From Acetomicrobium sp. UBA5826 (GTDB lineage: Bacteria; Synergistota; Synergistia; Synergistales; Acetomicrobiaceae): a DNA stretch of 64,000 nucleotides. The notes beneath the pieces are model-generated. The model saw nothing but the letters and a program-made list of their open reading frames with translations. It made no database searches and was not told where the DNA came from. The position numbers and the translations under genes were made by a program. Location of the stretch: the NCBI RefSeq assembly GCF_002433005.1, contig NZ_DJHF01000020.1:78137-142136 (forward strand), written 5' to 3'. This document shows positions 25,899 to 36,300 of the stretch, in pieces. Position 1 is the first letter of the stretch; every line of letters begins with the position of its first letter.

Positions 25899-27922
25899 TG
25901 TTGGTGGATTTGGGGGAAGCTAAAAAAAGGGCAGAAGAGCTGAGAAAAGAGATAGAAAAACACAACTATTACTATTATGTCCTCGATTCTCCGGTTATTA
26001 CAGATGAGGAATATGATGCCCTTTACAGAGAGCTGGTAGAGCTTGAAAGGCGTTTCCCGGAAATTATAACTCCCGATTCTCCTACTCAAAGAGTGGGCGG
26101 GAAACCGAAAGAGGAATTCAGGAAAGTAGTTCACGAGATTCCCATGCTTTCCATGGACAACGTTTTTACTCAAGAAGAGCTTCAAAGTTTCGTCTCCAGG
26201 GTATATCGAATTCTGGAAAGAGAAGTAGATTTTACTACAGAACTGAAAGTAGACGGCATTGCCGTGTCTCTCGTTTATGAAGATGGACGCTTTGTTTTGG
26301 GAGCCACGAGGGGAGATGGAAGGGTCGGCGAGGACGTTACAGAGAATTTGCGGACCATAAAGAGCCTTCCCTTACGGCTTATGGAACCTTTGCCTGGAAG
26401 ACTTGAGGTCAGAGGCGAAGTTTACATGACCAAGGAAGACTTCGCCTCGCTCAACAGATCTCGCGAAGAAGATGGGGAGCCCCTTTTTGCCAACCCGAGG
26501 AATGCTGCTGCTGGCAGTTTAAGACAGCTTGATCCTAACGTGACCGCCAAACGCAGGCTTCGCATTTTCGTCTATCAAGTAGTCCATCCGGAAGAGTACG
26601 GCCTGTTTTCTCAATTTCAAGTCCTTTCCTGGCTGCGAAACAAGGGCTTTCCCACCCAGGGAAATGAGAGGCTCTGTAAAAACTTTGAAGGGTTGTGGAA
26701 CTACATAGAGGAATGGAAAGAAAAAAGACACTCCTTGGCCTATGCTACCGATGGAGTGGTGGTTAAAGTAGACGATCTGACAGCCTACGAACAGCTGGGA
26801 ACTACCGCTAAAGCTCCAAGATGGCAGATAGCGTTTAAATATCCGGCGGAAGAGCAAAGGACGCGCCTTTTAAGGATAGAAGTTTCAGTCGGCAGAACGG
26901 GTGCCCTCACCCCCGTTGCAATACTAGAACCGGTTAGGCTTGCCGGTACCGTGGTCCAGCGTGCAAGCCTTCACAATGAAGACGAAATAAAGCGCCTGGA
27001 TGTGCGGGTTGGAGATTACGTATACGTGCGCAAGGCGGGCGAAATTATACCGGAAGTAGTTCGAGTGGACTACTCTGCAAGGACGGGCCAAGAGAGACCT
27101 TTTGCCATACCGGAGAATTGTCCTGTTTGTGGAGCAACAGTGGTCAGGTTGGTAGGCGAAGTTGCTTATCGATGTCCGAACAAGTCATGCCCGGCTCAAA
27201 TTAAGGAAAGTATAAAGCATTTTGCTTCCCGTGACGCCATGGATATAAAGGGTTTGGGCGAAAAGATAATAGAGCAGTTGGTGGATAAAAAGATGGTCGG
27301 CGGATTTGCGGATCTGTATAAGCTGAAAAAGGAAGATCTAATTTCCCTCGACAGAATGGGTCCAAAATCTGCTGAAAAATTAATAAATGCCATTAACAGC
27401 TCAAAGAACAGGCCCCTTTCGAGGCTTATATATGCCCTTGGCATTAGATATGTCGGTTCCAGGACGGCCGAAATATTAGCCGAAAGATTTAAAAGTATGG
27501 ATAACCTGGCTAAGGCGGACATCCAGGATCTATCGGACATTCCGAGTATTGGCCCCCAGATCGCTTCATCCATCGTGGCATTCTTCAGAGATGAAAAAAA
27601 CCTTGCTACCATAAAGGAATTGGCCAGATGTGGCATTAAGATGGCGGAGGAAAAGTCCGAAAGGCAAGAGGGACCTTGGGAAGGGTGGAAAATAGTTTTT
27701 ACAGGCGAACTTGAAAAGGCTACCAGGAACGAGGCAGAAAATATAGTTAAGGATCTTGGGGCAATTCCATCTAGTTCCGTGAGCAGGAATGTAGCTTTCG
27801 TCGTAATTGGTCGTAACCCGGGAAGCAAGTTAGCAAAAGCCCAGGAACTTGGTGTTAAAATTGTTGATGAGCAAACTTTTTGGAAATTGGTCGACGAAGC
27901 AATGTCGAAAAAAGGAAATTGA
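25898..27922 (+). CDS. ligA: NAD-dependent DNA ligase
   Basis: 674 residues. The Ia domain (KHNYYYYVLDSPVITDEEYD), the adenylated lysine motif ELKVDGIA, an OB fold, a four-cysteine zinc finger (CPVCG ... CPNKSCP), tandem helix-hairpin-helix repeats and a C-terminal BRCT domain are all present. It seals nicks in replication and repair. ATG 25898 overlaps the lysS stop. GTG 25904 has a better distance to AAGGAG and is an alternative. Confidence 0.97.
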   Translation: MLVDLGEAKKRAEELRKEIEKHNYYYYVLDSPVITDEEYDALYRELVELERRFPEIITPDSPTQRVGGKPKEEFRKVVHEIPMLSMDNVFTQEELQSFVSRVYRILEREVDFTTELKVDGIAVSLVYEDGRFVLGATRGDGRVGEDVTENLRTIKSLPLRLMEPLPGRLEVRGEVYMTKEDFASLNRSREEDGEPLFANPRNAAAGSLRQLDPNVTAKRRLRIFVYQVVHPEEYGLFSQFQVLSWLRNKGFPTQGNERLCKNFEGLWNYIEEWKEKRHSLAYATDGVVVKVDDLTAYEQLGTTAKAPRWQIAFKYPAEEQRTRLLRIEVSVGRTGALTPVAILEPVRLAGTVVQRASLHNEDEIKRLDVRVGDYVYVRKAGEIIPEVVRVDYSARTGQERPFAIPENCPVCGATVVRLVGEVAYRCPNKSCPAQIKESIKHFASRDAMDIKGLGEKIIEQLVDKKMVGGFADLYKLKKEDLISLDRMGPKSAEKLINAINSSKNRPLSRLIYALGIRYVGSRTAEILAERFKSMDNLAKADIQDLSDIPSIGPQIASSIVAFFRDEKNLATIKELARCGIKMAEEKSERQEGPWEGWKIVFTGELEKATRNEAENIVKDLGAIPSSSVSRNVAFVVIGRNPGSKLAKAQELGVKIVDEQTFWKLVDEAMSKKGN

Positions 27923-27935
27923 GGAGGTTTGTGCT

Positions 27936-28253
27936 ATGAGTGGGACATCGGATGGACTAGTCGAAGAAATAAGACGCGTAGCCAAGTTGGCCATGCTGGA
28001 GCTCAATGAAGATGAAATTAAACATATCGGGACGCAGTTTAAAAATATTCTGGATCAGCTTCAGACGTTAAGCGAACTTGATACAAAGGATATAAATCCC
28101 TTTAGTTTAGAGGATATGGAACCCATGCCCTGGCGTAAAGACGAAGTTGTGGCGTGGAACAGATACAGCGAGGTGCTTTCCCAGGCTCCGGTCTCCGAAG
28201 AGGGCTACTTCAAGGTGCCGCGAATTGTGGAGGGCGATCACGATGAAAAATAG
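27936..28253 (+). CDS. gatC: Asp/Glu-tRNA amidotransferase subunit C
   Basis: 105 residues, typical GatC: VRRVAKLAMLELNEDE-type helix, then the extended region INPFSLEDMEPMPWRKDE that wraps between GatA and GatB. Start ATG 27936 is chosen because GAGGAGG sits directly upstream; longer in-frame starts run into ligA. It opens the gatCAB operon. Confidence 0.93.
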   Translation: MSGTSDGLVEEIRRVAKLAMLELNEDEIKHIGTQFKNILDQLQTLSELDTKDINPFSLEDMEPMPWRKDEVVAWNRYSEVLSQAPVSEEGYFKVPRIVEGDHDEK

Positions 28254-29724
28254 CGAGTTTTTGAAGTTATCGGCTTTAGAGCTTGTGGAAGGTTACAAAA
28301 AAGGTGATTTCACGGTTTCAGATGTAATAGAGACGGCCCTGGAACACATAGAGGTTAACGAAAGAAATTTGAACGCCCTTATAACGCCTCTCTACGAAGA
28401 GGCCCGTTCCAGATCGTGGATGTTGGATGCTGCTTTAGCGAGGGGCGAAGAGTTGGGGTCCCTTTTCGGAGTCCCCGTTGTAGTGAAGGATAACATTACA
28501 GTCGATGGAGTAAGGACTACCTGTGGAAGCAGGATGCTGGAAAATTGGATTTCTCCCTACAGTGCACATGTAGTTGAGTGCTTAGAGCGCGCCGGAGCGG
28601 TGATAATTGGCAAAGCCAACATGGATGAATTTGCTATGGGAAGCTCGACGGAGTTTTCTGCCTTTGGCCCGGCCTTGAACCCATGGGATTTGTCCAGAGT
28701 GCCTGGGGGAAGCTCGGGAGGTAGCGCTGCATCCGTTGTTGCAGGTTATGCTCCCATTGCTTTGGGAAGTGACACCGGTGGCTCCATTAGGCAACCTGCT
28801 GCCTTTTGTGGGGTGTACGGATTAAAGCCGACATACGGCCTAGTCAGCAGGTTCGGCTTAATTGCCTTTGCTTCTTCGTTGGATCAAATTGGCCCTTTTG
28901 CCAGAAGTTTGAAGGATGTAGCGGCAATTTTACAGGTCATATCTGAACCTGACGCCAGAGATGCTACATGTGCCAGAAAAGAAAGGCCGAATTACGCTGA
29001 ATTTTTAAACGTAACTTCCCTTGAAGGTTTTAAGGTTGGATATTTGGCGGGTTATGAATCCCTAGAAATTGATGATGAGATAAAAAGAGCAATTTCCCAA
29101 ACCATAGAAATATGCAAGGAGGCTGGTGCTGAAATAGTGGAGGTCGATTTGCCGATATCGACACGATACGGCCTTCCTTGTTACTACACTATAGCGCCAG
29201 CCGAAGCAAGCTCCAATTTGGCCCGTTTCGACGGAGTGCAATACGGTTTTTCCGTGGCTGCCGATGATTTGAAGGAACTGTACCTCAAAAGCCGCGGCTC
29301 AGGTTTCGGCCCCGAAGTGAAAAGGAGAATACTGATCGGGACTTTCGTCCTAGGTTCCAGCAGATACGATGCCTATTACTTGCAGGCACAGAAGGTGAGA
29401 CAGCTCATAATCAGAGAATTCAATGCAGCCTTTTCAAAAGCCGATGTCTTGCTAACTCCTGCAACGCCGACGTTGCCCTTTAAACGGGGCGAGAAGCTGA
29501 CTGACCCCGTCAAAGCCTACATGGCAGACCTTTTTACTATACCCGTTAATTTGGCGGGCTTGCCAGCTTTGTCGATGAGAGCATCGATGAGCCAGTCCGG
29601 GCTACCCGTGGGCGTTCAATTGATAGGAAAGAAGTTTGGAGAAGGCGATATCTTAAAAGCGGCTTCGGTTATTGAACAGGTCGTAGGACCGGCTGCAACT
29701 GCTTTAGGGGGCGATCGAAAGTGA
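28243..29724 (+). CDS. gatA: Asp/Glu-tRNA amidotransferase subunit A
   Basis: 493 residues from ATG 28243, which overlaps the gatC stop. The amidase-signature Ser-cisSer-Lys triad is intact: VVVKDNI (Lys), PGGSSGGSAA (cis-Ser) and SDTGGSIRQPA (nucleophile Ser). It releases ammonia from glutamine for tRNA-dependent Gln/Asn formation. Its presence implies misacylated Glu-tRNA(Gln) and/or Asp-tRNA(Asn) in this organism. Confidence 0.96.
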   Translation: MKNSEFLKLSALELVEGYKKGDFTVSDVIETALEHIEVNERNLNALITPLYEEARSRSWMLDAALARGEELGSLFGVPVVVKDNITVDGVRTTCGSRMLENWISPYSAHVVECLERAGAVIIGKANMDEFAMGSSTEFSAFGPALNPWDLSRVPGGSSGGSAASVVAGYAPIALGSDTGGSIRQPAAFCGVYGLKPTYGLVSRFGLIAFASSLDQIGPFARSLKDVAAILQVISEPDARDATCARKERPNYAEFLNVTSLEGFKVGYLAGYESLEIDDEIKRAISQTIEICKEAGAEIVEVDLPISTRYGLPCYYTIAPAEASSNLARFDGVQYGFSVAADDLKELYLKSRGSGFGPEVKRRILIGTFVLGSSRYDAYYLQAQKVRQLIIREFNAAFSKADVLLTPATPTLPFKRGEKLTDPVKAYMADLFTIPVNLAGLPALSMRASMSQSGLPVGVQLIGKKFGEGDILKAASVIEQVVGPAATALGGDRK

Positions 29725-31178
29725 ATGAATTTATTCCTGTAATAGGACTGGAAATTCATGTTCAATTATCGACGAAATCCAAGATGTTTTGCTCTTGTTC
29801 GACTGATTATATTGGCGCCAGGCCAAACAGCCATGTATGCCCTATATGCCTGGGTTTGCCGGGATCTCTTCCGGTCATTAACGAAAGGGCCATAATGTAT
29901 GCAGTCAGGATGGCCTTGGCTATGCGGTGCAAGGTCAATACCCATACGGTGTTCCATAGAAAACATTATTTTTATCCCGATCTTCCCAAGGCCTACCAGA
30001 TAAGCCAATACGATTTGCCCCTTGCCGTTGACGGTCATCTTGAGGTGAATGATGACGAAAAGGCGCACAAGATCAGAATACAAAGACTTCATTTGGAAGA
30101 AGATGCCGGAAAACTTGTCCATGCTGCTATCGGCGGAAGGTTGATGGGTGCTGATTATTCTCTTGTAGATTATAACCGGTCGGGAGTTCCTTTGATGGAA
30201 ATAGTCACCCAACCTGACATAACATCCCCAAAGCAGGCAAGGGAGTTCGTGTCTAGATTGCGCCAATTGGTCAGATATCTCGGGGTTTCCGACGGCGACA
30301 TGGAGTCGGGATCGTTGAGAGTTGACGCAAACATTTCGATAATGGAACCGGGCGGCAAATGGGGTGAAAAGGTAGAAGTAAAAAATATGAACTCCCTAAA
30401 AGCTTTAGAGAGAGCCCTGGAGTACGAATACGAAAGGCAGAAAGAAGTTAAAAGCAAAGGGGAGACGATAGTTCGCGAGACCAGGCATTGGGATGACGAT
30501 TCGGGTAAGACCGTTTCAAGCCGCAGCAAGGAAGAAGCCGAGGATTACAGATATTTTCCCGACCCCGATCTTCCTTCCCTTGTCGTGGATGAGAGAACCA
30601 TAGTTCAGTTGTGCAAGGAACTGCCCGAACTTCCGTGGGAAATAAGGGACAGATTTATCAGCGATTACGGTTTATCCCTCGAAGAGGCGGAGGTACTTAC
30701 GGAGCGGCGCGATGTGGCTCTTCTCATGGATGATCTAGTCAAAGGAGGATCTCCCGTTAAAGTGGCGTCAAACTGGATAAGGACTGAAATAATGAGGGTA
30801 TTGAACGAAAGGGCAATTTCCGCAGAGGAGATTACGATACCGTCGGATGAGATGGCCCTTCTTTTGTCTCGAATCGATAGAGGGGATCTTTCGACGACAG
30901 CTGCGAAAGAGGTTTTCGCCATGATGTTGGAAAAATCATTAAATGTCGATGACGCCATTAAAGCTTTAGGTTTAAGCACAGGCAAATTAACTGGCTCCGA
31001 TTTGGAAGCAATTGTCGTCAAAGTCCTATCAGAAAACGCTGAGGTTGTAGAAGAGATTAAAGCTGGCAATGATAAAAAAGGTAAAAAAGTTAAATTTTTA
31101 CAGGGCATTGTCATGAGAGAAACGAAAGGACAGGCAGATCCGAAAGAGGTGCAATCGCTCATCATGAGCAAGATTTAA
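29721..31178 (+). CDS. gatB: Asp/Glu-tRNA amidotransferase subunit B
   Basis: 485 residues. It begins with FIPVIGLEIHVQLSTKSKMFC, has the CPICLGLPGSLPV zinc-site region, and HLEEDAGKL and VDYNRSGVPLMEIVT in the kinase-like catalytic cradle. A C-terminal helical tail domain binds tRNA. It phosphorylates and amidates the misacylated tRNA. It starts with GTG 29721, overlapping gatA by four bases. Confidence 0.96.
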   Translation: MNEFIPVIGLEIHVQLSTKSKMFCSCSTDYIGARPNSHVCPICLGLPGSLPVINERAIMYAVRMALAMRCKVNTHTVFHRKHYFYPDLPKAYQISQYDLPLAVDGHLEVNDDEKAHKIRIQRLHLEEDAGKLVHAAIGGRLMGADYSLVDYNRSGVPLMEIVTQPDITSPKQAREFVSRLRQLVRYLGVSDGDMESGSLRVDANISIMEPGGKWGEKVEVKNMNSLKALERALEYEYERQKEVKSKGETIVRETRHWDDDSGKTVSSRSKEEAEDYRYFPDPDLPSLVVDERTIVQLCKELPELPWEIRDRFISDYGLSLEEAEVLTERRDVALLMDDLVKGGSPVKVASNWIRTEIMRVLNERAISAEEITIPSDEMALLLSRIDRGDLSTTAAKEVFAMMLEKSLNVDDAIKALGLSTGKLTGSDLEAIVVKVLSENAEVVEEIKAGNDKKGKKVKFLQGIVMRETKGQADPKEVQSLIMSKI

Positions 31179-31195
31179 ATTAGGGGGGTAGGACG

Positions 31196-33280
31196 ATGGG
31201 AGCGCACAAACCTGAAGATACGAGAACGATTGCGGTAGCAGCTCACGGAGGTGCAGGAAAGACATCGCTGGTTGAGGCAATGTTGTTCGATACGGAAGTT
31301 ATTGGACGTTTGGGCAAAGTAGAGGTTGGCAATACCGTCAGCGATTATGACGCCGAAGAACAGAAGAGACAGATTTCTATCAATACATCCGTCGCAACCT
31401 TCGACTATAATGGCAAAAGGATGTTTGTTCTTGATACCCCTGGTTATGCCGATTTCATTGGAGATCTGCGTTCGGGAATGCGAGTGGCTGACTCGGCGGT
31501 TATAGTAGTAAGCGGAGTCGATGGCGTGGAAGTTCAAACTGAAAAGGCCTTCGATTTTGCCGAGGATTTTTCCATACCCGTACTGTTTTTTATAAATAAA
31601 GTGGAAAGGGAAAATGCTGATTTTTACAGGACATTGAAAGAAATTCAGGAGGTTTTGACGGATAAAGCACTTCCGTTGTTTTTACCCATCGGTCAGGAAA
31701 CAAATTTTAAAGGCTTAGTAAATGTGCTGACCGGAAAGGCCTTTATATATAAAGGTGATGGAAGTCGAGAGTATGAGGAGACTGATTGTCCCTCCGAACT
31801 CGAGGAAGGACTTTCCTCTGCCCGTGAAGCCTTGGTGGAGAGGGTAGTCGAAGTTGACGATGAGCTGATGATGCGTTACCTCGACGGAGAAGAACTGGAA
31901 GAACAAGAGTTGGTAGAGGCATTGAAAAAGGCGGTGTTAAATAGGATAGTGATGCCCGTATTGCCCGGTTCGGCTCTTGCGAATATCGGAATATTCCAGC
32001 TTTTAGATACCATAATCGATATTCTGCCCTCCCCAGTAGATATGTTTCCCAGAAAGGCGATAGATGCAGAGGGCAATGAAGTAGAAGTGAAGCCCGATCC
32101 CAATGAGAAATTCAGCTCTCTCTGTTTTAAAGTCATGGTCGATCCCTATGTGGGAAAGCTATCATTCGTTAGAGTATTTTCTGGGACCTTGACTTCGGAT
32201 CAATCTGTATTCATTGTAAATAAAAAGGTCGAGGAAAGGATAAGCTCTTTGAGATTCATGAGGGGCAAGGAAGGGAAGGACGTTAAGGAAGTGACAGTGG
32301 GAGACATTGTGGCTATCCCCAAGTTGCAAAACGCCGGTGTCGGGGATACTGTTGCAGTCAAGGGAGTCGATTTTACGTTTCCCGCGATCCAATTTCCGAA
32401 CCCAGTTTATAGCCTGGCAGTCGTTCCTAAAAGCAGGGCTGACGAAGATAAGCTGTCTAACGCTATTCATCGCATGCTCGAAGAGGATTCCACGTTGCGC
32501 TATGAGAAAAACGTTGAAACCGGAGACCACCTCCTTTCAGGCATGGGAGATTTACATCTGGACGTAGTCCTGTCGCGCATTAAAGAAAGATATGGCGTGG
32601 AACTCGAAACTCGTTTACCCAAAGTTCCATACAGAGAGACCATCAAAAAGCCCTCTAAAGCGCAAGGCAAATACAAGAAGCAAACCGGTGGCCGAGGGCA
32701 ATACGGGGACGTGTGGCTTGAGTTGCAGCCTACAGAGCGGGGCAGCGGTGTAGAGTTTGAGGATCGCATTGTCGGTGGGGTCGTTCCTAAGCAATACATT
32801 CCTGCCGTCGAAAAAGGACTAAGGGAAGCAGCTCAAAAGGGTGTCCTTGCCGGTTATCCTTCCATAGATTTTAAGGCCGTTCTTTACGACGGCTCTTACC
32901 ATGAAGTCGATTCTTCAGAAATGGCCTTTAAAATAGCAGCTTCAATGGCATTCAAGAAGTGTTTTATGGAAGGCTCTCCCGTCTTGCTTGAACCGATCAT
33001 GAACGTAGAAGTGGTAGTGCCCGAGGAGTATCTTGGCGATGTCATGGGCGATTTGAACTCTAGAAGAGGGAGAATTATGGGTATCGAGAGCAGAGGGAGA
33101 TTCCAGGTGGTTAAGGCCCAAGTGCCTCTCGCGGAAATGTTCAGGTATGCCATCGTCCTTCGTTCCATGACTTCGGGCCGAGGCAGTTTCTCCATGGAAT
33201 ATTCTCACTACGAAGAAGTCCCTCAAGATCTGGCTAAAAAGATAATAGCTCAGGCTCAAACCGAGGCGGTAGAAGAGTAA
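31196..33280 (+). CDS. EF-G paralogue (FusA2-type translation GTPase)
   Basis: 694 residues with the five-domain EF-G layout. G1 is AHGGAGKT (16-23) instead of the canonical AHIDAGKT, G3 is DTPGYADF, and G4 is NKVE in place of NKxD. Domain IV contains GGRGQYGDVWLE. These features mark the divergent second EF-G group rather than the main elongation factor. Members may act in ribosome recycling or have little translocation activity. It follows gatB by 17 bases and ends at a strong terminator. Confidence 0.88.
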   Translation: MGAHKPEDTRTIAVAAHGGAGKTSLVEAMLFDTEVIGRLGKVEVGNTVSDYDAEEQKRQISINTSVATFDYNGKRMFVLDTPGYADFIGDLRSGMRVADSAVIVVSGVDGVEVQTEKAFDFAEDFSIPVLFFINKVERENADFYRTLKEIQEVLTDKALPLFLPIGQETNFKGLVNVLTGKAFIYKGDGSREYEETDCPSELEEGLSSAREALVERVVEVDDELMMRYLDGEELEEQELVEALKKAVLNRIVMPVLPGSALANIGIFQLLDTIIDILPSPVDMFPRKAIDAEGNEVEVKPDPNEKFSSLCFKVMVDPYVGKLSFVRVFSGTLTSDQSVFIVNKKVEERISSLRFMRGKEGKDVKEVTVGDIVAIPKLQNAGVGDTVAVKGVDFTFPAIQFPNPVYSLAVVPKSRADEDKLSNAIHRMLEEDSTLRYEKNVETGDHLLSGMGDLHLDVVLSRIKERYGVELETRLPKVPYRETIKKPSKAQGKYKKQTGGRGQYGDVWLELQPTERGSGVEFEDRIVGGVVPKQYIPAVEKGLREAAQKGVLAGYPSIDFKAVLYDGSYHEVDSSEMAFKIAASMAFKKCFMEGSPVLLEPIMNVEVVVPEEYLGDVMGDLNSRRGRIMGIESRGRFQVVKAQVPLAEMFRYAIVLRSMTSGRGSFSMEYSHYEEVPQDLAKKIIAQAQTEAVEE

Positions 33281-33308
33281 ATATACTTCGTATCCCTAGC
33301 TCGAATAT

Positions 33309-33344
33309 AATAATTAAGCGGGAGGATTCTCCCGCTTAATTATT
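33309..33344. terminator. Strong bidirectional terminator between the EF-G paralogue and the transhydrogenase operon
   Basis: A perfect 15-bp stem (33309-33323 with 33330-33344) with core AAGCGGGA/TCCCGCTT and a 6-base loop. The outer parts of the stem are A/T rich on both strands, so it can serve the two convergent genes that end at 33280 and 33363. Confidence 0.9.
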
Positions 33345-33362
33345 AGCCTTTTCTGACGTTTT

Positions 33363-36300
33363 TCAGATTTCTATGAGTGCTTTGATTAACGAAGACAGGG
33401 TTTTGCTCTTTTTCTGAGGTATTACGGTTATTTCTTGTTTCAAGATCTCTCCCGATACGTTTATTACCTTTCCCCGCCTTTCGTACCAACCCGCAATTGG
33501 CATTACCAAATCTGCTTTAATATCCTCGAATGATCTTGATGTCAAGAGGGCGCATTTGGCACGATTGTCCGCATTGACCCCTTGTAGGACTTCAACGGTG
33601 GCTTGATCGGGTTCGACCAACACCAGTTTCGTAACCTGGCCCTCCTTGATCATGCTCAGATTATCGATTGTCGGAGTTAAAATATCTCCAAGTACGCGTA
33701 AAGCTCCCTCGGTATTAGCTCCCCGATAAAGAGGTATGTAGGAGCATTTGCCCAGGGTCGAACATAATTTTACGAACGCCTTGGCCGAAGAGGCATTTGA
33801 GGTGACTTTTGGTCCCGCCAAGAAAATGGGATGTCTGGCCGATTTTAGTGTATTTATTGCCCTGACAAGCGTTGTCTCCTTTATCCCCGAGAGCTCCGAT
33901 GTCTTTTTGATCAGCCTTTCATCCGTGAAAGATTCGAGTATAGGATATATTTCCGCTACATCGGTCTTCAGTAAAATTGTGGTACCCCTGTCGAGCAATC
34001 CAGGATCGCTTCCCAAGTAAATGACCTTTAAGCCATCTTCTCTTACATTTTTCCGTAACATCGTGGTGATCAAAGGTACTTCCTGATCCATGTTTTCGTC
34101 AATAACGAAGACGACATCGGATTCGTAGATTTGTCCCAGCGTACATCTCTTCAAGTTTGCCTCCTTGGCAAGGGATGTGAAAGCTTTAAAGTCATCGGCT
34201 TCCAAAATTGAGACTGCGATATTTTGCCCTTTACGGTTTAAAAACTCTTTTATGGACTCATATTCTTCGTTGCTCAGCGAGTTCCCTAAAAATAGCGAGA
34301 CAACTCCTTCGGAACGAAGGAAGTCGACGAGTTCAAGCAAAGTTTCCTTGATATCTTTATTTATTTCCGGCCTTTGTCTTTTTAAATGGAAGGTTCGCGC
34401 CTTGAAACAACACAGCCCGAGAGTGGGCGAAGTTGGGGACCCCAACTCTGTAGTAACCCGCACTACGTTACGTTTTCCCTTGTCGGCATTTACATATATC
34501 TCGCACCCGAGAGAGCATTCACCGCAGGTAGTCTTTGTGGCCGTCGGGATTTCACTGTGAGGCCAACGCTCCTTTCGTTTCTCGGTAAGAGCGCCGACGG
34601 GGCATAGCTGCACGCAAAGGCCGCACCCCGTGCATTCAGATTCGTCCAAGGGCTTCATGTATGCATCGTGTATTGTCGAGACAAATCCTCTGCTTACAAA
34701 ATCAATGGCATGTAGTCCGACGATCTCATCGCAGGTCCTGACGCATCTTCCACAAAGTATACATTTATCCATGTTTCTGTCGAAGTATTTCAATTTTTCC
34801 TCAAGGCGCTTTATCCTTTCTCCGCTAAGCCGTGTAGGCGAAGCCTCGTATTCGATCGAATAAGAGCGCAATTTGCATTCGAAGACGTCGGGACATCCGC
34901 ACTCCATGCATCGGCTGGCATCTATTTTTACCTGCTCTTCCGTGAGCCCCCTGTTGAATTCTTCGAAGGGTTTTTCAAGTCTTTCCTCTGCCGGGAAGAT
35001 TTTAGGCATTTCCCTGGGTTGTTTTTTCTTGTCCCTGAAATCTTCGGGCCCTAGGTTTTCTCTCGTGACGTCGCATTCAAAGGGGCGCTTGGGATATCCG
35101 CGGGTAATAAAATGATGTATAGATTCAGCAGCAAAATGGCCTTCCCCTATAGCCGCAATTGCTATATCGGGTCCGGTCCTCAAATCTCCGCATAGAAATA
35201 CCTTTTCGAGAGGGGTAGCGTAGTTGTCATCGCCTAAAATCTTTCGGCCGTCGTGGATTTCAGGCGGCAGAAAGTCGAGTACGGCCCTTTGTCCTATTGC
35301 AGCTATCACGGTATCTACAGTCAAGGTAAATGTTTCTCCCGTAGGAATGGGCCTTCTTCTTCCCGATTCGTCGGGCTCGCCAAGGACCATCTTTTCGCAC
35401 ACAAGTTCACGGACCGATTCGTCACCTGATATTTCCTTGGGTGCTGCAAGGAAAATAAAGTTTACCCCTTCTTCCATTGCCTCTTCGATTTCAGCGTCCT
35501 CCGCCGGCATTTCCTGTCTTGTGCGTCTGTAAACTACTGTAACTTCTTCAGCCCCAAGCCTTTTGGCGCATCGACAGGCGTCCATTGCGGTATTTCCACC
35601 CCCGATGACAGCGACTTTCTTGCCTATCTCTACGGGAAGACGGTTATTCACCTGATACAGGAAATTTATTCCGCCAAATACACCCTTTAGGTCCTCTCCC
35701 GGGACGCGTAAAGGTGTGCTTTGCCAGCAGCCAAAGGCGAGCAATATGGCATCAAATTCCCTGCGTAATTGCTCTAAAGTTATATCTCTTCCAAGGGCAG
35801 TGTCCGTCTGGACCTTTATGCCCCACGACAGCAACCAGTCTATTTCTTTCTGCATGATGTCTCTAGGCAGCCTGTACTCTGGGATCCCGTATCGCATCAT
35901 GCCTCCCAGATGCGATTCTTTCTCGAAAATAGTTACGGCATAACCTTTTTTTCTGAGAAAAAAGGCAGCCGATAATCCAGCGGGGCCTCCCCCTACAATA
36001 GCTACGTTGTGGCCGTTTTCCTGTATTTCGTCTATGTGGCCCAGCATGCCGTTTTCGATGGCCCAGTCTCCTACGAAGCGCTTGATCTCTCTTATGGAAA
36101 CAGGTTCTTCGTCGACGAAATTGCGTCTGCACTTTTCCTGGCAGGGTGCAGGACAAATTCGTCCTATGGAAGCAGGAAGGGTTACGTTTTCGTGGAGCAA
36201 GTCCAAGGCTTCTTTGTAAAAGCCGGAGGCAGCTAAGTTTACGTAACCTTGAACATCACCTCTGGCAGGGCAGACAAGAGTACAGGGCGGTCTGCAATCT

